From the NCBI RefSeq assembly GCF_029350975.1, contig NZ_JARKMR010000002.1, positions 248,001-312,000 of the forward strand: a DNA stretch of 64,000 bases. The letters run 5' to 3'. The notes under the pieces were generated by a model, which saw only the letters and a program-made list of their open reading frames with translations, did no database searches and was not told where the DNA came from. Positions 24,720-34,702 of this stretch are shown here, piece by piece. The position numbers and the translations under genes are program-made. The first letter of the stretch is position 1, and the number at the start of each line of letters is the position of its first letter. The stretch comes from Maribacter zhoushanensis. Its GTDB lineage: Bacteria > Bacteroidota > Bacteroidia > Flavobacteriales > Flavobacteriaceae.

Positions 24720-26384
24720 ATGAAATTACCCCTATCTGTAAGAAAAGTATGTTTTACTGCTGTAACTGCGTCTTTATTTATAGCAAGTTGTAGTGATGAA
24801 ACTACTGTTTTTGAAAATCCTGAAGATAATTTAGTAAGTGAAACCGATCAATCTAAGCTAGATAATAGCGTTAGTTTTGAACAAGCCGGTGTCTTGGATA
24901 TTTTTGAAGATCCAATAGCTAGTGCAAAAAGAACAAGTGTTACAGGAAAAGATGAAGATGAGCAAGCAGGAGATTATCCACTTTCTCTAGTTGCGCAAAT
25001 TGAACCGCCAACTTTTACCAACGGAGAAAACTTAGCTGCTACTCATGTTGCCTTAGATGGTGATTATGGTTATGTCTCCTATAATACGGTTGGTCAAGAC
25101 TATGTTGGTGCTATTGATGTCATTGATATTAGTGATCCTACAAGTCCAAGGGTAACCTCACGAGTTTATTATACCAATGCAGATTTAAATTCTATAGCCT
25201 ATGATAATGGATATGTTTATGTTGCAGGTGGTGTAGATGCAGAGCAATCGGTAACGGCTACGGCTAATTCTTTGGTTGCAAAAATTGCGGTAAGTGGTGG
25301 CAGAATGAATACGTCTAACATTACTTATGGTTTTCAAGAAGGCTTTAATGCTACTGATGTGCGTATTATAGATAATAAAGCGGTAGTAACCAGCGGACAG
25401 GATGGCTTTGTAGTTGTCTATGATAAAAATGATTTAAGTGTGTTGAACGAAGCTGCATTTTCAGATTTACGTTCAGTAGCATATAACGGTAATGAGATGG
25501 CTGTTTTAGATGCTGCTCAAGGTGTTAGTTTTTTGGATCAGAATTTAAACACTACCCGTAGTATAGCTATTGATTCCGATTTTGGAATAGATGCTAAGCG
25601 TACATTAGATTTCTTTAATCAAAATATAGTTGTTTCGGAAGGGATAAAAGGAGCCGGTGTATATAACGCAACCTCAGGTAGCTTTGTAGAATACCTGCCA
25701 ATTTTAACAAGTCCGGAAAATGCTGAACCAGGTGAAATTGTAACTAACGGTGTAGCAGTGAATGAAAATGTGCTGTTAATGGCAAATGGTGCTGGCGGAT
25801 TAAGTCTTTCTGAAACTAATGATAATAATACTGTTGGTGTTGGTGTAATTGAGTTAACAGGTTCAATAAACTATGTGGCAACAAAAGGTGATTATATTTT
25901 TGCTGCTTCCGGAAAACAAGGTTTTCAAATTATAAAATTAAATAGACCAGATGATAGTTTGGTAGCACGTTGTGAGGATTTGAATGCTTATTCAGGTAGT
26001 TCAAACTTAAACGTAAATAGCGGAGACAATTTTGCTTATAGAGGGTCAAAGAGGTTCAATAGTATGAATATAGGCGGTAATTTGCTGCTTTGCGGATCTT
26101 GGACTGTACAAAATGGTGTTAATTTAAATACCGGTGGTTTATTTGAAATGAGTGGAACGTTGGTTGTTGGTAGAAATAACAGGCAAAGAAATGTATCCAT
26201 CAATTCTGGAGCAACATTAAGGGTAGAAGGTAACTTGACCATTTATGGAGATCTTAATCTTAATGAAGGTGCTACTATAGAGTTTATAGGAGATGATTCT
26301 GTGGTAAATATCTTTGGAAGGGTTAACCGAGGAGCTAATTCTGCGGTTGAAGGAACCTTTAGAGATGTTAGGGGTTCATTCTAA
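24720..26384 (+). CDS. LVIVD-repeat lipoprotein with beta-helix-like C-terminus
   Basis: 554 residues with a lipoprotein signal (TASLFIASCSDE). Residues about 90-420 are LVIVD-type propeller repeats (DYGYVSYN, AIDVIDISDPTSPRV, NGYVYVAGG, and further copies). After residue 420 it changes to an Asn/Gly-rich repetitive part (GNLLLCGSWTVQNGVNLNTG, LRVEGNLTIYGDLNLNEG) resembling a polymer-forming or bactofilin-like beta helix. A surface-attached structural or adhesin role is likely. It is monocistronic, with a strong terminator after it. Confidence 0.78.
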   Translation: MKLPLSVRKVCFTAVTASLFIASCSDETTVFENPEDNLVSETDQSKLDNSVSFEQAGVLDIFEDPIASAKRTSVTGKDEDEQAGDYPLSLVAQIEPPTFTNGENLAATHVALDGDYGYVSYNTVGQDYVGAIDVIDISDPTSPRVTSRVYYTNADLNSIAYDNGYVYVAGGVDAEQSVTATANSLVAKIAVSGGRMNTSNITYGFQEGFNATDVRIIDNKAVVTSGQDGFVVVYDKNDLSVLNEAAFSDLRSVAYNGNEMAVLDAAQGVSFLDQNLNTTRSIAIDSDFGIDAKRTLDFFNQNIVVSEGIKGAGVYNATSGSFVEYLPILTSPENAEPGEIVTNGVAVNENVLLMANGAGGLSLSETNDNNTVGVGVIELTGSINYVATKGDYIFAASGKQGFQIIKLNRPDDSLVARCEDLNAYSGSSNLNVNSGDNFAYRGSKRFNSMNIGGNLLLCGSWTVQNGVNLNTGGLFEMSGTLVVGRNNRQRNVSINSGATLRVEGNLTIYGDLNLNEGATIEFIGDDSVVNIFGRVNRGANSAVEGTFRDVRGSF

Positions 26385-26404
26385 TCAATCAATTTTAAAC
26401 ATAT

Positions 26405-26440
26405 AAAAAAAGCCCGAACATTTGCTGTTCGGGCTTTTTA
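26405..26440. terminator. Bidirectional intrinsic terminator
   Basis: AAAAAGCCCGAACA and TGTTCGGGCTTTTT form a 14-bp perfect stem with a 5-nt loop between convergent genes. Confidence 0.88.
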
Positions 26441-26457
26441 ATTTTGTGATATAAGGT

Positions 26458-27585
26458 TTAGTTCAGTAGTTCGGCAACTTTAGCCTCTAAAGCTGGTCCT
26501 CTTAAATTTTTAGCAACGATAACTCCGTTTTCATCTAATAAGAATGCAGCAGGTATTGCGTCAACATTATAAAGCTTAGCAATTTTATCGTCAAAGTATG
26601 CAATGTTAGAGATATGATTCCAAACCAATCCGTCTTCTGCAATTGCTTTTTTCCATGCTTCATCAGTTCTATCTAAAGAAACACCTAAGATGTTTAATCC
26701 TTTATCATGATACTTATTGTAAACTGCAACAATATTAGGGTTTTCTGCTCTACAAGGTCTACACCATCCTGCCCAGAAATCGATTAAGGTTACTTTTCCC
26801 ATAACATCTTTTAGGGCAAGTTCAGTTCCATCAGGGCTAGGTCCTGAGAATTCTGGAGCTTTAGCGCCAATGCTTGAATTTTTGCCAGCTTCTTCAGAAG
26901 CCTTTAATTTTTCTATACCTTCTTGTATTTGTTTACCAGGTTTAGAGTTTTTTATTTCTTCTGAAAGTGTTGTATAAATTTCTTCTGCTTCTTCTAATTC
27001 AACTGCTTTAGTCGCAACAGCTCTATCCAGTACCAAAGCAGATATTAATGCTTTAGGATGACTTTTTACATAATCAAGCTCAAAGGTTTTGTACTCTTCT
27101 TGAAGTTCTTTCATTTCATCTTGCAATGCTAATGCTGATTCTCCTGAAGCAGCTTTCATATCTTGTTGAATAGATTGTGCCTGAAGAGAAATTTCTCTTG
27201 ATTGCTCCATGTAGTCTGCAAAAGTGTCATTCTGAAAAGTACCGCTAATATCGGCAAACCCCATACTATCTCTTTGTGCGCTAAATTGTATTTCTCCATT
27301 TTCAAGAATTACGGCAGTGTAACCTGGTAATTGTTCAACAAAAATGTAGTGAAGCTCAGGGATATCAGATTTACCGGTAAAAGTAAATTCACCATTCGTA
27401 GTTGTAGCGGTATCTACTTCCATCGGTTGATTGTTTTCTCCTATTTTCTTCAAGAAAACACGAGTGCCATCTGTCATTTCACCTCTCAACTTACCGTTTA
27501 AAGTAAAGCTTTCTGGTTTTGAGTTGCAGCTGAACAATAAGACTCCTGCAAGCAGTATTAAAATACTATTTTTCATAAATTTCAC
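26458..27585 (-). CDS. TlpA-type thioredoxin lipoprotein with N-terminal DUF4369
   Basis: 375 residues; lipoprotein signal (LILLAGVLLFSC; start at 27585 or at the second Met, 27576). Residues about 25-130 look like DUF4369, then a helical linker rich in Glu/Gln, then a thioredoxin fold with WCRPC (DFWAGWCRPCRAENP) and the cis-Pro region AIPAAFLLD. Periplasmic thiol-disulfide exchange. Terminators bound it on both sides, so it is monocistronic. Confidence 0.9.
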   Translation of the reverse strand: MKFMKNSILILLAGVLLFSCNSKPESFTLNGKLRGEMTDGTRVFLKKIGENNQPMEVDTATTTNGEFTFTGKSDIPELHYIFVEQLPGYTAVILENGEIQFSAQRDSMGFADISGTFQNDTFADYMEQSREISLQAQSIQQDMKAASGESALALQDEMKELQEEYKTFELDYVKSHPKALISALVLDRAVATKAVELEEAEEIYTTLSEEIKNSKPGKQIQEGIEKLKASEEAGKNSSIGAKAPEFSGPSPDGTELALKDVMGKVTLIDFWAGWCRPCRAENPNIVAVYNKYHDKGLNILGVSLDRTDEAWKKAIAEDGLVWNHISNIAYFDDKIAKLYNVDAIPAAFLLDENGVIVAKNLRGPALEAKVAELLN

Positions 27586-27623
27586 TTAGATTAAGTTACA
27601 AATGTACTTATATATAGGATATA

Positions 27624-27661
27624 AAAAAAGACCCTTAACGCAATGGTTAAAGGTCTTTTTA
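27624..27661. terminator. Intrinsic terminator between two minus-strand genes
   Basis: AAAAAGACC pairs with GGTCTTTTT and TTAAC with GTTAA, with a 6-nt loop. It ends the OMP gene transcript (27680-28159) before the TlpA gene. Confidence 0.8.
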
Positions 27662-27679
27662 ATATTACAATTATTAAGC

Positions 27680-28159
27680 TTAAAACTGGTAGCGTATACC
27701 TAGTCCAATATCAAAATCAAAATTATCGGAGAAGCCGTCATAACCTACAACGCCCAACTCAGGTCTAAAATCCAATGACAGAATTAAAGGAAAGTCAAAA
27801 TTGTATTCTATACCCACATCACCAGCGGCAAACACAAATAATCCGCCGTCATCTCCAGGGAAGTCAACACTTCCTAATCCGCCACCAACGCCATAATACC
27901 ATTGAAAATCACCTTCAATAGGTCTCACCCATTGATATAGTCCCGCTATTTTAAAAGCGTTAAAATTCCTGCTATCTCTCCATCCTAGGTCAAATTCCAT
28001 TCTAGTGTCACGTGTAAGTGACTTTTGATAACTGACTTCAGCCCCGAATCCGTCACTATCCCCTAATCGTAGTCCTAGGGCATGATTAGATATTTCTTGT
28101 GCAGATAGCGAACAGGTTGCCATAAAAATGAATACCGTAATACCTTTTAAAATCTTCAT
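27680..28159 (-). CDS. Small outer-membrane beta-barrel protein
   Basis: 159 residues, signal peptide (MKILKGITVFIFMATCSLSAQ, cut after SAQ). The rest alternates hydrophobic residues in amphipathic strands (LDFRPELGVVGYDG, YGVGGGLGSV) and ends in the Phe-terminated strand IGLGIRYQF typical of proteins assembled by BAM. About eight strands would fit. No enzyme motif; a small porin-like or OmpW/OmpX-like structural role is inferred. Confidence 0.7.
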   Translation of the reverse strand: MKILKGITVFIFMATCSLSAQEISNHALGLRLGDSDGFGAEVSYQKSLTRDTRMEFDLGWRDSRNFNAFKIAGLYQWVRPIEGDFQWYYGVGGGLGSVDFPGDDGGLFVFAAGDVGIEYNFDFPLILSLDFRPELGVVGYDGFSDNFDFDIGLGIRYQF

Positions 28160-28249
28160 ATAGTTATTCTTTTTTGTGATGAAAAATGAGCCAATTTATA
28201 ATGTAGCTCACACAATAAAACTTAATTTAGCAATCAAAATTGTGTTACG

Positions 28250-31165
28250 TTGGATAATAATTCGCTGTCAAAGTTACGACAAGATATAGAGGGAGATGTA
28301 CGATTTGATAATCTTACCAAGACAATCTATGCTACAGATGCGTCTGTATATAGAAAAATACCTTTAGGGGCCGCTTTCCCAAAAAGTGTTGAGGATATCA
28401 AAAAAATTATACAATTTGCCAACAATGAAAAAATAGGACTCATACCTAGAACGGCAGGTACGTCGTTAGCAGGGCAATGTGTGGGCGATGGATTGGTGGT
28501 CGATGTGTCTAAACACTTTACAGAAATTATAAGCTTAGATCAAGATAAAAAACAAGTAACCGTTCAGCCGGGTGTAATTAGGGATGAGTTAAATCAATAT
28601 TTAAAACCATATGGTTTGTTTTTCGGACCTAATACATCAACATCAAATAGATGTATGATCGGTGGTATGGTGGGCAACAATTCTTCTGGTACCACATCTA
28701 TTCAATATGGGGTAACAAGAGACAAGGTTATTTCAATGAAAACTATTTTGTCAGATGGTAGTGAAGCCGAGTTTGGCAGAATAACTACGGCTGAATTTAA
28801 ACAAAAACAACAAGAAAACACATTTGAAGCATCACTTTACAATAGTGTATTTAAAGAACTTGATGATAGTAATATAGCATCTGAAATAAGAGAGCATTTT
28901 CCAAAGCTTGAAATTCATAGAAGAAGTACTGGTTATGCGGTAGATGAATTATTGAAATCAGATGTATTAGGTGGTGAATTGCCTTATTTCAATATGGCAG
29001 AATTATTATGTGGTAGTGAGGGAACACTGGCTTTTACCACTGAAATTACCGTTCAATTAGATGACCTTCCACCGGCATTATCGGCAATGGTGGTTACTCA
29101 TTATACGTCTTTAGAAGATTGTTTAATGGATGTGGTTCCAGTAATGGAACACCCGTTACAATTATGTGAAATGATGGATAAGGTCATTTTAGATTGTACC
29201 AAGAATAACCGTGCGCAATTGGCTAATCGGTTTTTTGTAGAAGGTGATCCAGCTGCGTTACTGATGTTACAAGTATCGGCGCATACAGAAATAGAGTTAA
29301 ATGAAGCTGTGGCCTCGTTACAGCAGACCATAGCTAAATCTGGGCTTAGTTATGCTAATCCTGTATTGTATGGAAATCAAATACCCAAAGCTATAGAATT
29401 GCGTAAAGCAGGTCTGGGCTTGTTAGGTAATATTGTAGGGGATATGAAAGCTGTAGCTTGTATAGAAGATACTGCGGTTGCCTTGCCAGATTTAAAGGAT
29501 TTCATTGCAGAATTTTCTGTTATTATGAAAGGTTACGGGCAAAGTGCAGTGTATTATGCCCATGCAGGAGCGGGTGAATTGCACCTGCGTCCAATATTGA
29601 ATCTTAAGAAATCTAGCGATGTAGGTCTTTTTAGGGATATTACAACAGACGTTGCCAGACTTACAAAAAAATACAGAGGCTCTTTTAGTGGTGAACACGG
29701 CGATGGCATTGTGCGTGCAGAGTTTATACCCATAATGATCGGTGATAATAATTACCAGCTATTGAGAAGGGTCAAGTCGTATTTTGATCCAAATGGTATT
29801 TTTAATCCAGGGAAAATAGTAGATGCTTACCCAATGGATAAGTCATTTAGATATGAAGTAGACCGCAAAGAGCCTGAGATTAAGACATTACTAGATTTTT
29901 CTGATAGTGAGGGTATACTCAAAGCTGCTGAAAAGTGTAATGGAAGTGGTGATTGTAGAAAAACACATCATATGAACGGTGGTATGTGTCCTAGCTACCA
30001 TGCTACTAAAAATGAAAAAGATACTACTAGAGGTAGGGCCAATACATTAAGAGAGTTTTTAACGAACCCAAATAGTGCTGCTAAAAATAGTTTCGATAGT
30101 CCTGAAATTAAAGAAGCATTTGATCTTTGCTTAAGTTGTAAGGCTTGTGCAAGTGAGTGTCCAAGTAATGTAGATGTATCTACTTTAAAAGCAGAATTTT
30201 TATATCAATACCAAGAGGCTAATGGCTACTCTTTAAGGGGTAAGTTGTTTGCTTATAACACCAAGCTGAACGGATTGGGAAGTAAGGTTTCTGGACTTAC
30301 GAATGCTATCTACGACTCTAACTTTTTTGGAGGTTTGCTGAAAAAAACTAGCGGAGTTGCAAAAGAAAGAAGTTTGCCAAAAGTTTATAGTTTTAATTTC
30401 AATAAACATCTTCAAAAAACTTGTAATCAAAATACTAAGTTGAAGAGAAAAGTAGTCTTGTTTATTGATGAATTCACCAAATATTTAGATATAGAGGTAG
30501 GTAAAGATGCTATTGAGCTATTAACCGCTCTTGGGTATAATGTAGAATTGTATTATGCGGAAAGTGGAAGAACTTTCCTTTCTAAAGGCTTTTTAAAACA
30601 AGCTCAAAAATTGGCGGTTAAGAATGTAAACGAATTAAAGAAGTTTGCAGATGCAGGTTTACCTGTTTTAGGTTTGGAGCCGTCGGCCATTTTATCTTTT
30701 AGAGATGAATACAAGCGTATGACAGCTGATAAAGAGACAGCGCAGAAAATAGCTGATAACTCATTTTTAATTGAAGAGTTTTTAGCACAAGAGATAGCTG
30801 ATGGTAATTTAAGCTCGTCTGATTTTACGGATGAAGCTAGAGATATAAAAATTCATAATCATTGCCATCAAAAAGCATTGAGTAATCAAAAAGTAACTTT
30901 TGATGTTTTGAATCTACCTACAAACTATAAGGTGACCATTATAGCATCTGGTTGTTGTGGTATGGCTGGTTCTTTTGGTTATGAAGAGGACCACTATGAA
31001 ACTAGTATGAAAATTGGGTCGTTAAAATTATTCCCTGCAGTTAACAAATCATCGGCAGAAACAATAATTGCAGCCAATGGTACAAGTTGTAGACATCAAA
31101 TATTTGATGGTACTAAGAGAATAGCAAAACACCCGGTAAGTATATTGAAAGAAGCTTTAGTGTAA
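28250..31165 (+). CDS. FAD-linked oxidase with C-terminal Fe-S/CCG domains (D-lactate-dehydrogenase-like)
   Basis: 971 residues. N-terminal FAD-binding (PCMH) domain with PRTAGTSLAGQCVGDGLVVD, C-terminal oxidase domain through about residue 540 (SGEHGDGIVRAEF), then two Fe-S segments (CNGSGDCRKTHHMNGGMCPS and CLSCKACASECPSNVD) and a CCG-type end (HNHCHQKAL, ASGCCGMAGSFGYE). Like the Dld/GlcD-GlcF fusions it should oxidise a 2-hydroxy acid and pass electrons to quinone; D-lactate or glycolate is likely. The start is TTG 28250, as no ATG lies upstream in frame. Confidence 0.9.
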   Translation: MDNNSLSKLRQDIEGDVRFDNLTKTIYATDASVYRKIPLGAAFPKSVEDIKKIIQFANNEKIGLIPRTAGTSLAGQCVGDGLVVDVSKHFTEIISLDQDKKQVTVQPGVIRDELNQYLKPYGLFFGPNTSTSNRCMIGGMVGNNSSGTTSIQYGVTRDKVISMKTILSDGSEAEFGRITTAEFKQKQQENTFEASLYNSVFKELDDSNIASEIREHFPKLEIHRRSTGYAVDELLKSDVLGGELPYFNMAELLCGSEGTLAFTTEITVQLDDLPPALSAMVVTHYTSLEDCLMDVVPVMEHPLQLCEMMDKVILDCTKNNRAQLANRFFVEGDPAALLMLQVSAHTEIELNEAVASLQQTIAKSGLSYANPVLYGNQIPKAIELRKAGLGLLGNIVGDMKAVACIEDTAVALPDLKDFIAEFSVIMKGYGQSAVYYAHAGAGELHLRPILNLKKSSDVGLFRDITTDVARLTKKYRGSFSGEHGDGIVRAEFIPIMIGDNNYQLLRRVKSYFDPNGIFNPGKIVDAYPMDKSFRYEVDRKEPEIKTLLDFSDSEGILKAAEKCNGSGDCRKTHHMNGGMCPSYHATKNEKDTTRGRANTLREFLTNPNSAAKNSFDSPEIKEAFDLCLSCKACASECPSNVDVSTLKAEFLYQYQEANGYSLRGKLFAYNTKLNGLGSKVSGLTNAIYDSNFFGGLLKKTSGVAKERSLPKVYSFNFNKHLQKTCNQNTKLKRKVVLFIDEFTKYLDIEVGKDAIELLTALGYNVELYYAESGRTFLSKGFLKQAQKLAVKNVNELKKFADAGLPVLGLEPSAILSFRDEYKRMTADKETAQKIADNSFLIEEFLAQEIADGNLSSSDFTDEARDIKIHNHCHQKALSNQKVTFDVLNLPTNYKVTIIASGCCGMAGSFGYEEDHYETSMKIGSLKLFPAVNKSSAETIIAANGTSCRHQIFDGTKRIAKHPVSILKEALV

Positions 31166-31168
31166 TTA

Positions 31169-32038
31169 TTAATCTGTTAGTCCGCCTTTCTCTTTCTTAT
31201 TTTTTAGTTTTCTTTCTTTACGATCGGTTATTGTTGCAATGAGTTCGTTCATGTCCATAGACTTAAGTTCCTCATCCATATAAAATGAAGCTAGCTTGTC
31301 ATTTTCATAACGGTAGAGTTTCCAACGTTTAAAAGAATATTCAAGGGCTGTCATATGTTTTACCCAATCTCCGGAATTTAGATATAGGCATTCTCCTTTT
31401 TTTGTTTCAAAAAGTTGTTTGTTCGGTGCATGGCTATGTCCACATACTACATGGTCATAATGCTGTTTAATAGCCATTTTGGCTACGTTCTTTTCAAATA
31501 GTGCAATTTGTTCAGGGTCACGATTACCATGTTCTAAATCTGGATTAGAAAACGGTTTGTTTTTCTTTCCAAATAATTTCAGTGCTTTGGTCTTAAGTTT
31601 TGCAAGTTTTAGTAAAATGTCAAAACCTGCACCTCCAAAATTTAGTAGCCATTGGGAGTGACGAAATGAAAAATCAAAAATATCACCATGAAAGAATAGT
31701 GTGTTTTTTCCATTAAGTTTTAATGTAAGTCTATTGGATACCTGGATTGCTCCCATATAAAGGTCGTCAATCTTACGAAAAGGCTCATCACGATTACCGG
31801 TAATATAATGAACAACGGTACCTTTGGCAGCCAAGGAGAATATCTTCTTTACTACTTTTAAATGGGAAGGGGGAAAGTAGTTGTTGCGCATTTTCTTTGC
31901 GTCAAGTATATCACCATTTAGAATAAGAATTTTTGGGTCTATACTAGATAGATAGGTCAATAATTCTTCTGCATGACATGCATATGAACCTAAATGAACA
32001 TCTGATAAAACAGCTATTTCAAGACGGCGTTTTTTCAA
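31169..32038 (-). CDS. Metallophosphoesterase (LpxH/UDP-2,3-diacylglucosamine-hydrolase-like)
   Basis: 289 residues. Calcineurin-like motifs: DVHLG, NGDILD, GNRDEP (GNHD usually), HGDIFD and GHSHAP. The middle (GFDILLKLAKLKTKALKL) is a membrane-facing helix region as in LpxH/YbbF-type lipid A enzymes of Bacteroidota, which hydrolyse UDP-2,3-diacylglucosamine; other diphosphatase roles remain possible. A single-residue change (Arg for His in GNRD) is in a metal ligand motif. It converges on the oxidase, with a 3-bp gap. Confidence 0.85.
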   Translation of the reverse strand: MKKRRLEIAVLSDVHLGSYACHAEELLTYLSSIDPKILILNGDILDAKKMRNNYFPPSHLKVVKKIFSLAAKGTVVHYITGNRDEPFRKIDDLYMGAIQVSNRLTLKLNGKNTLFFHGDIFDFSFRHSQWLLNFGGAGFDILLKLAKLKTKALKLFGKKNKPFSNPDLEHGNRDPEQIALFEKNVAKMAIKQHYDHVVCGHSHAPNKQLFETKKGECLYLNSGDWVKHMTALEYSFKRWKLYRYENDKLASFYMDEELKSMDMNELIATITDRKERKLKNKKEKGGLTD

Positions 32039-32200
32039 GGGGATAATTTTTAAGGCAAAATTAAACCTAAAGGCATGCGTGACAGCTACTTACTTGGTCA
32101 ACAATTTTTAATCATAAGGTTAAATAATCATTATCACAAAAGAGTAAGGTTAAGCTAATATTAAGCGCTTTTTAAATTTTTCTTTCCAGCATTTAACATT

Positions 32201-32208
32201 TACCTTTG
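32201..32208 (+). promoter_or_regulatory. Candidate -7 promoter element of aroC
   Basis: TACCTTTG matches TAnnTTTG, 60 bp upstream of the aroC ATG. No clear -33 box. Confidence 0.38.
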
Positions 32209-32267
32209 ATGTCAGTTGAATTGTAAGTTTTACAAACTGCATTATATTATATTAGAACGTACGTATT

Positions 32268-33332
32268 ATGGCCGGAAATACCTTTGGGAATATATTTAGG
32301 GTAAGCACTTTTGGAGAATCACATGGAAAGGCAATTGGTGGAGTTATAGATGGCTGTCCGTCAGAGATAGCGTTAGATTTTGATGCCATACAGAATGATC
32401 TAAATCGTCGTAAGCCAGGTCAGTCTGCTATTGTTACCCAACGAAAAGAACCAGATGAAGTAGAATTTTATTCGGGAATTTTTGAGGGAAAAACTACGGG
32501 AACCCCAATTGGGTTTGCAATTCATAACACTAATCAAAAATCTAAAGATTACGGGCATATAAAAGATTCTTATAGACCATCTCATGCAGATTACGTGTAT
32601 GATAAGAAATATGGATTTAGAGATTACCGAGGTGGTGGTAGAAGTTCTGCACGTGAAACTGCCAGTAGAGTAGTGGCAGGTGCCATTGCAAAACAGTTTT
32701 TAAAAGGTATAGAAATTCAGGCTTTTGTATCTCAAGTTGGGGATATGAGTTTGGGTAAGCATTATACGGAACTAGACTTGTCATTAACAGAATCTAATGC
32801 TGTTCGTTGTCCTGATCCAGAAATGGCTTTAAAAATGGAAGATTATATCAAGTCTATTAAAAAAGATGGAGATACCATTGGTGGAATTATTACCTGTGTT
32901 GCCAAAAATGTACCGATTGGTTTGGGAGAACCGGTTTTTGATAAGCTTCATGCTGAATTAGGCAAGGCGATGTTGTCCATAAACGCAGTTAAAGGCTTTG
33001 AATACGGAAGCGGATTTGAAGGCGTTAAGATGAAAGGTAGTGAGCATAACGATCAATTTAATAAAGATGGTTCTACAAAAACCAACTATAGTGGTGGTAT
33101 ACAAGGCGGCATAAGTAACGGAATGGATATTTACTTCAACGTAGCTTTTAAACCTGTTGCAACCGTTATTCAGGGTTACGAAACAATTGATAAAGAAGGT
33201 AATACGGTTAAAACACAAGGTAAAGGTAGGCATGATCCATGTGTGGTGCCTAGAGCCGTGCCTATAGTTGAGGCTATGACTGCATTGGTTTTAGCAGATT
33301 ATACCCTATTGAACCGCACTATAAAATTATAG
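32268..33332 (+). CDS. aroC: Chorismate synthase
   Basis: 354 residues, full length. It converts 5-enolpyruvylshikimate-3-phosphate to chorismate using reduced FMN. Signature blocks: [15 protein letters not shown] at 5-19 (His in GESHG), [19 protein letters not shown], and [18 protein letters not shown]. Cytosolic tetramer in the shikimate pathway. Followed after 60 bp by the DAACS symporter on the same strand, but with no obvious link. Confidence 0.96.
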   Translation: MAGNTFGNIFRVSTFGESHGKAIGGVIDGCPSEIALDFDAIQNDLNRRKPGQSAIVTQRKEPDEVEFYSGIFEGKTTGTPIGFAIHNTNQKSKDYGHIKDSYRPSHADYVYDKKYGFRDYRGGGRSSARETASRVVAGAIAKQFLKGIEIQAFVSQVGDMSLGKHYTELDLSLTESNAVRCPDPEMALKMEDYIKSIKKDGDTIGGIITCVAKNVPIGLGEPVFDKLHAELGKAMLSINAVKGFEYGSGFEGVKMKGSEHNDQFNKDGSTKTNYSGGIQGGISNGMDIYFNVAFKPVATVIQGYETIDKEGNTVKTQGKGRHDPCVVPRAVPIVEAMTALVLADYTLLNRTIKL

Positions 33333-33393
33333 GTTGCGTTTTTAGCACTTTTCCTAGCAAAATACTATCTTACTTCCCTAAACTAATTATTAT

Positions 33394-34695
33394 ATGAGGA
33401 AGCTTGAGTTGCATTGGCAAATTCTAATCGGAATGTTAGCAGGGGTTTTATTTGCTTTAGCCATGGTTCAATTAGATTGGGGACCAAAATTTATTTCAGA
33501 TTGGATCAAACCTTTTGGTAATATTTTTATCAACTCATTAAAGCTTATTGCCGTTCCTCTTATTTTGGGTTCTTTGATAAAAGGGGTGTCCGATTTAAAG
33601 GATATTTCCAAACTTTCTCAAATGGGCGGTCGTACCATCGGTATCTATATCGCAACAACAGTTATAGCGGTTACTATTGGTTTAGGTGTTGTTAATATTG
33701 TAAAACCAGGATCATCTATTACTGAGGCTACTAGAATGGAATTAGTTGAAAACTATAAAGGCGATGCAGATGCTATTAAAAGTAAGGCAGATAAACAGAA
33801 AGAAGCCGGACCTTTACAGGCTTTAGAAGACCTAGTTCCAAGTAACATCTTTGCAGCAGCCTCTGATAATGGCAACATGTTACAAGTAATTTTCTTTGCC
33901 ATTTTCTTCGGTATAGGATTAATATTGATACCTGAAGAACAGGCAACACCTGTTAAAAAATTCTTTGATGGATTTAATGAGGTAATATTAAAGCTGATAG
34001 ATTTGATAATGCTGGCTGCACCATACGGTGTATTTGCTTTGTTAGCCGCTTTGATTGTAGAATCGCCTAGCTTAGATTTGTTTAAAGCATTGGCATGGTA
34101 TGCATTCTGTGTTATTTTAGGACTTTCACTGATGTTAGGGGTGTATCTTATTATGGTTTGGTTATTTACTAAAACTTCACCAAGTACTTTTATGAAAGGT
34201 ATGTCACCTGCCCAACTCCTTGCTTTTTCTACGAGTTCAAGTGCTGCGACTTTGCCAGTGACTATGGAAAGGGTTGAAGAACATTTGGGCGTAGACGAAG
34301 AAGTAACAAGTTTTGTACTGCCTATTGGGGCGACTATAAATATGGATGGAACAAGTTTGTATCAAGCTATTGCAGCGGTATTTATAGCACAAGCTTTTGG
34401 TATGGAGTTAAGTTTATCCGCACAATTGGGAATCATTGTCACTGCAACATTGGCTTCTATAGGAAGTGCCGCGGTACCGGGAGCAGGTATGGTCATGCTG
34501 GTTATCGTGCTTGCTCAAGCGGGAATCCCTGAAGCAGGTTTAGCTTTGATCTTTGCTGTTGATAGACCTTTGGACATGTGCAGAACGGTTATAAACGTAT
34601 CTGGTGATGCATCTGTTTCTATGATGGTAGCAAAATCCGTTGGTAAACTAAACGAGCCAAAAGTTAAGAATTGGGATGATAACTATAAGAAATAG
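33394..34695 (+). CDS. Dicarboxylate/amino acid:cation symporter (DAACS, GltP/GltT-like)
   Basis: 433 residues. Signature segments are FSTSSSAATLPVTME (serine-rich motif of re-entrant loop HP1), GATINMDGTSLYQ (NMDGT), and VDRPLDMCRTVINVSGD (Asp/Arg substrate site near the C-terminus). It uses Na+ or H+ gradients to import glutamate, aspartate or C4-dicarboxylates. Eight transmembrane helices expected. Converges on the AsmA-like gene, 7 bp apart. Confidence 0.93.
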   Translation: MRKLELHWQILIGMLAGVLFALAMVQLDWGPKFISDWIKPFGNIFINSLKLIAVPLILGSLIKGVSDLKDISKLSQMGGRTIGIYIATTVIAVTIGLGVVNIVKPGSSITEATRMELVENYKGDADAIKSKADKQKEAGPLQALEDLVPSNIFAAASDNGNMLQVIFFAIFFGIGLILIPEEQATPVKKFFDGFNEVILKLIDLIMLAAPYGVFALLAALIVESPSLDLFKALAWYAFCVILGLSLMLGVYLIMVWLFTKTSPSTFMKGMSPAQLLAFSTSSSAATLPVTMERVEEHLGVDEEVTSFVLPIGATINMDGTSLYQAIAAVFIAQAFGMELSLSAQLGIIVTATLASIGSAAVPGAGMVMLVIVLAQAGIPEAGLALIFAVDRPLDMCRTVINVSGDASVSMMVAKSVGKLNEPKVKNWDDNYKK

Positions 34696-34702
34696 ATACT
34701 TT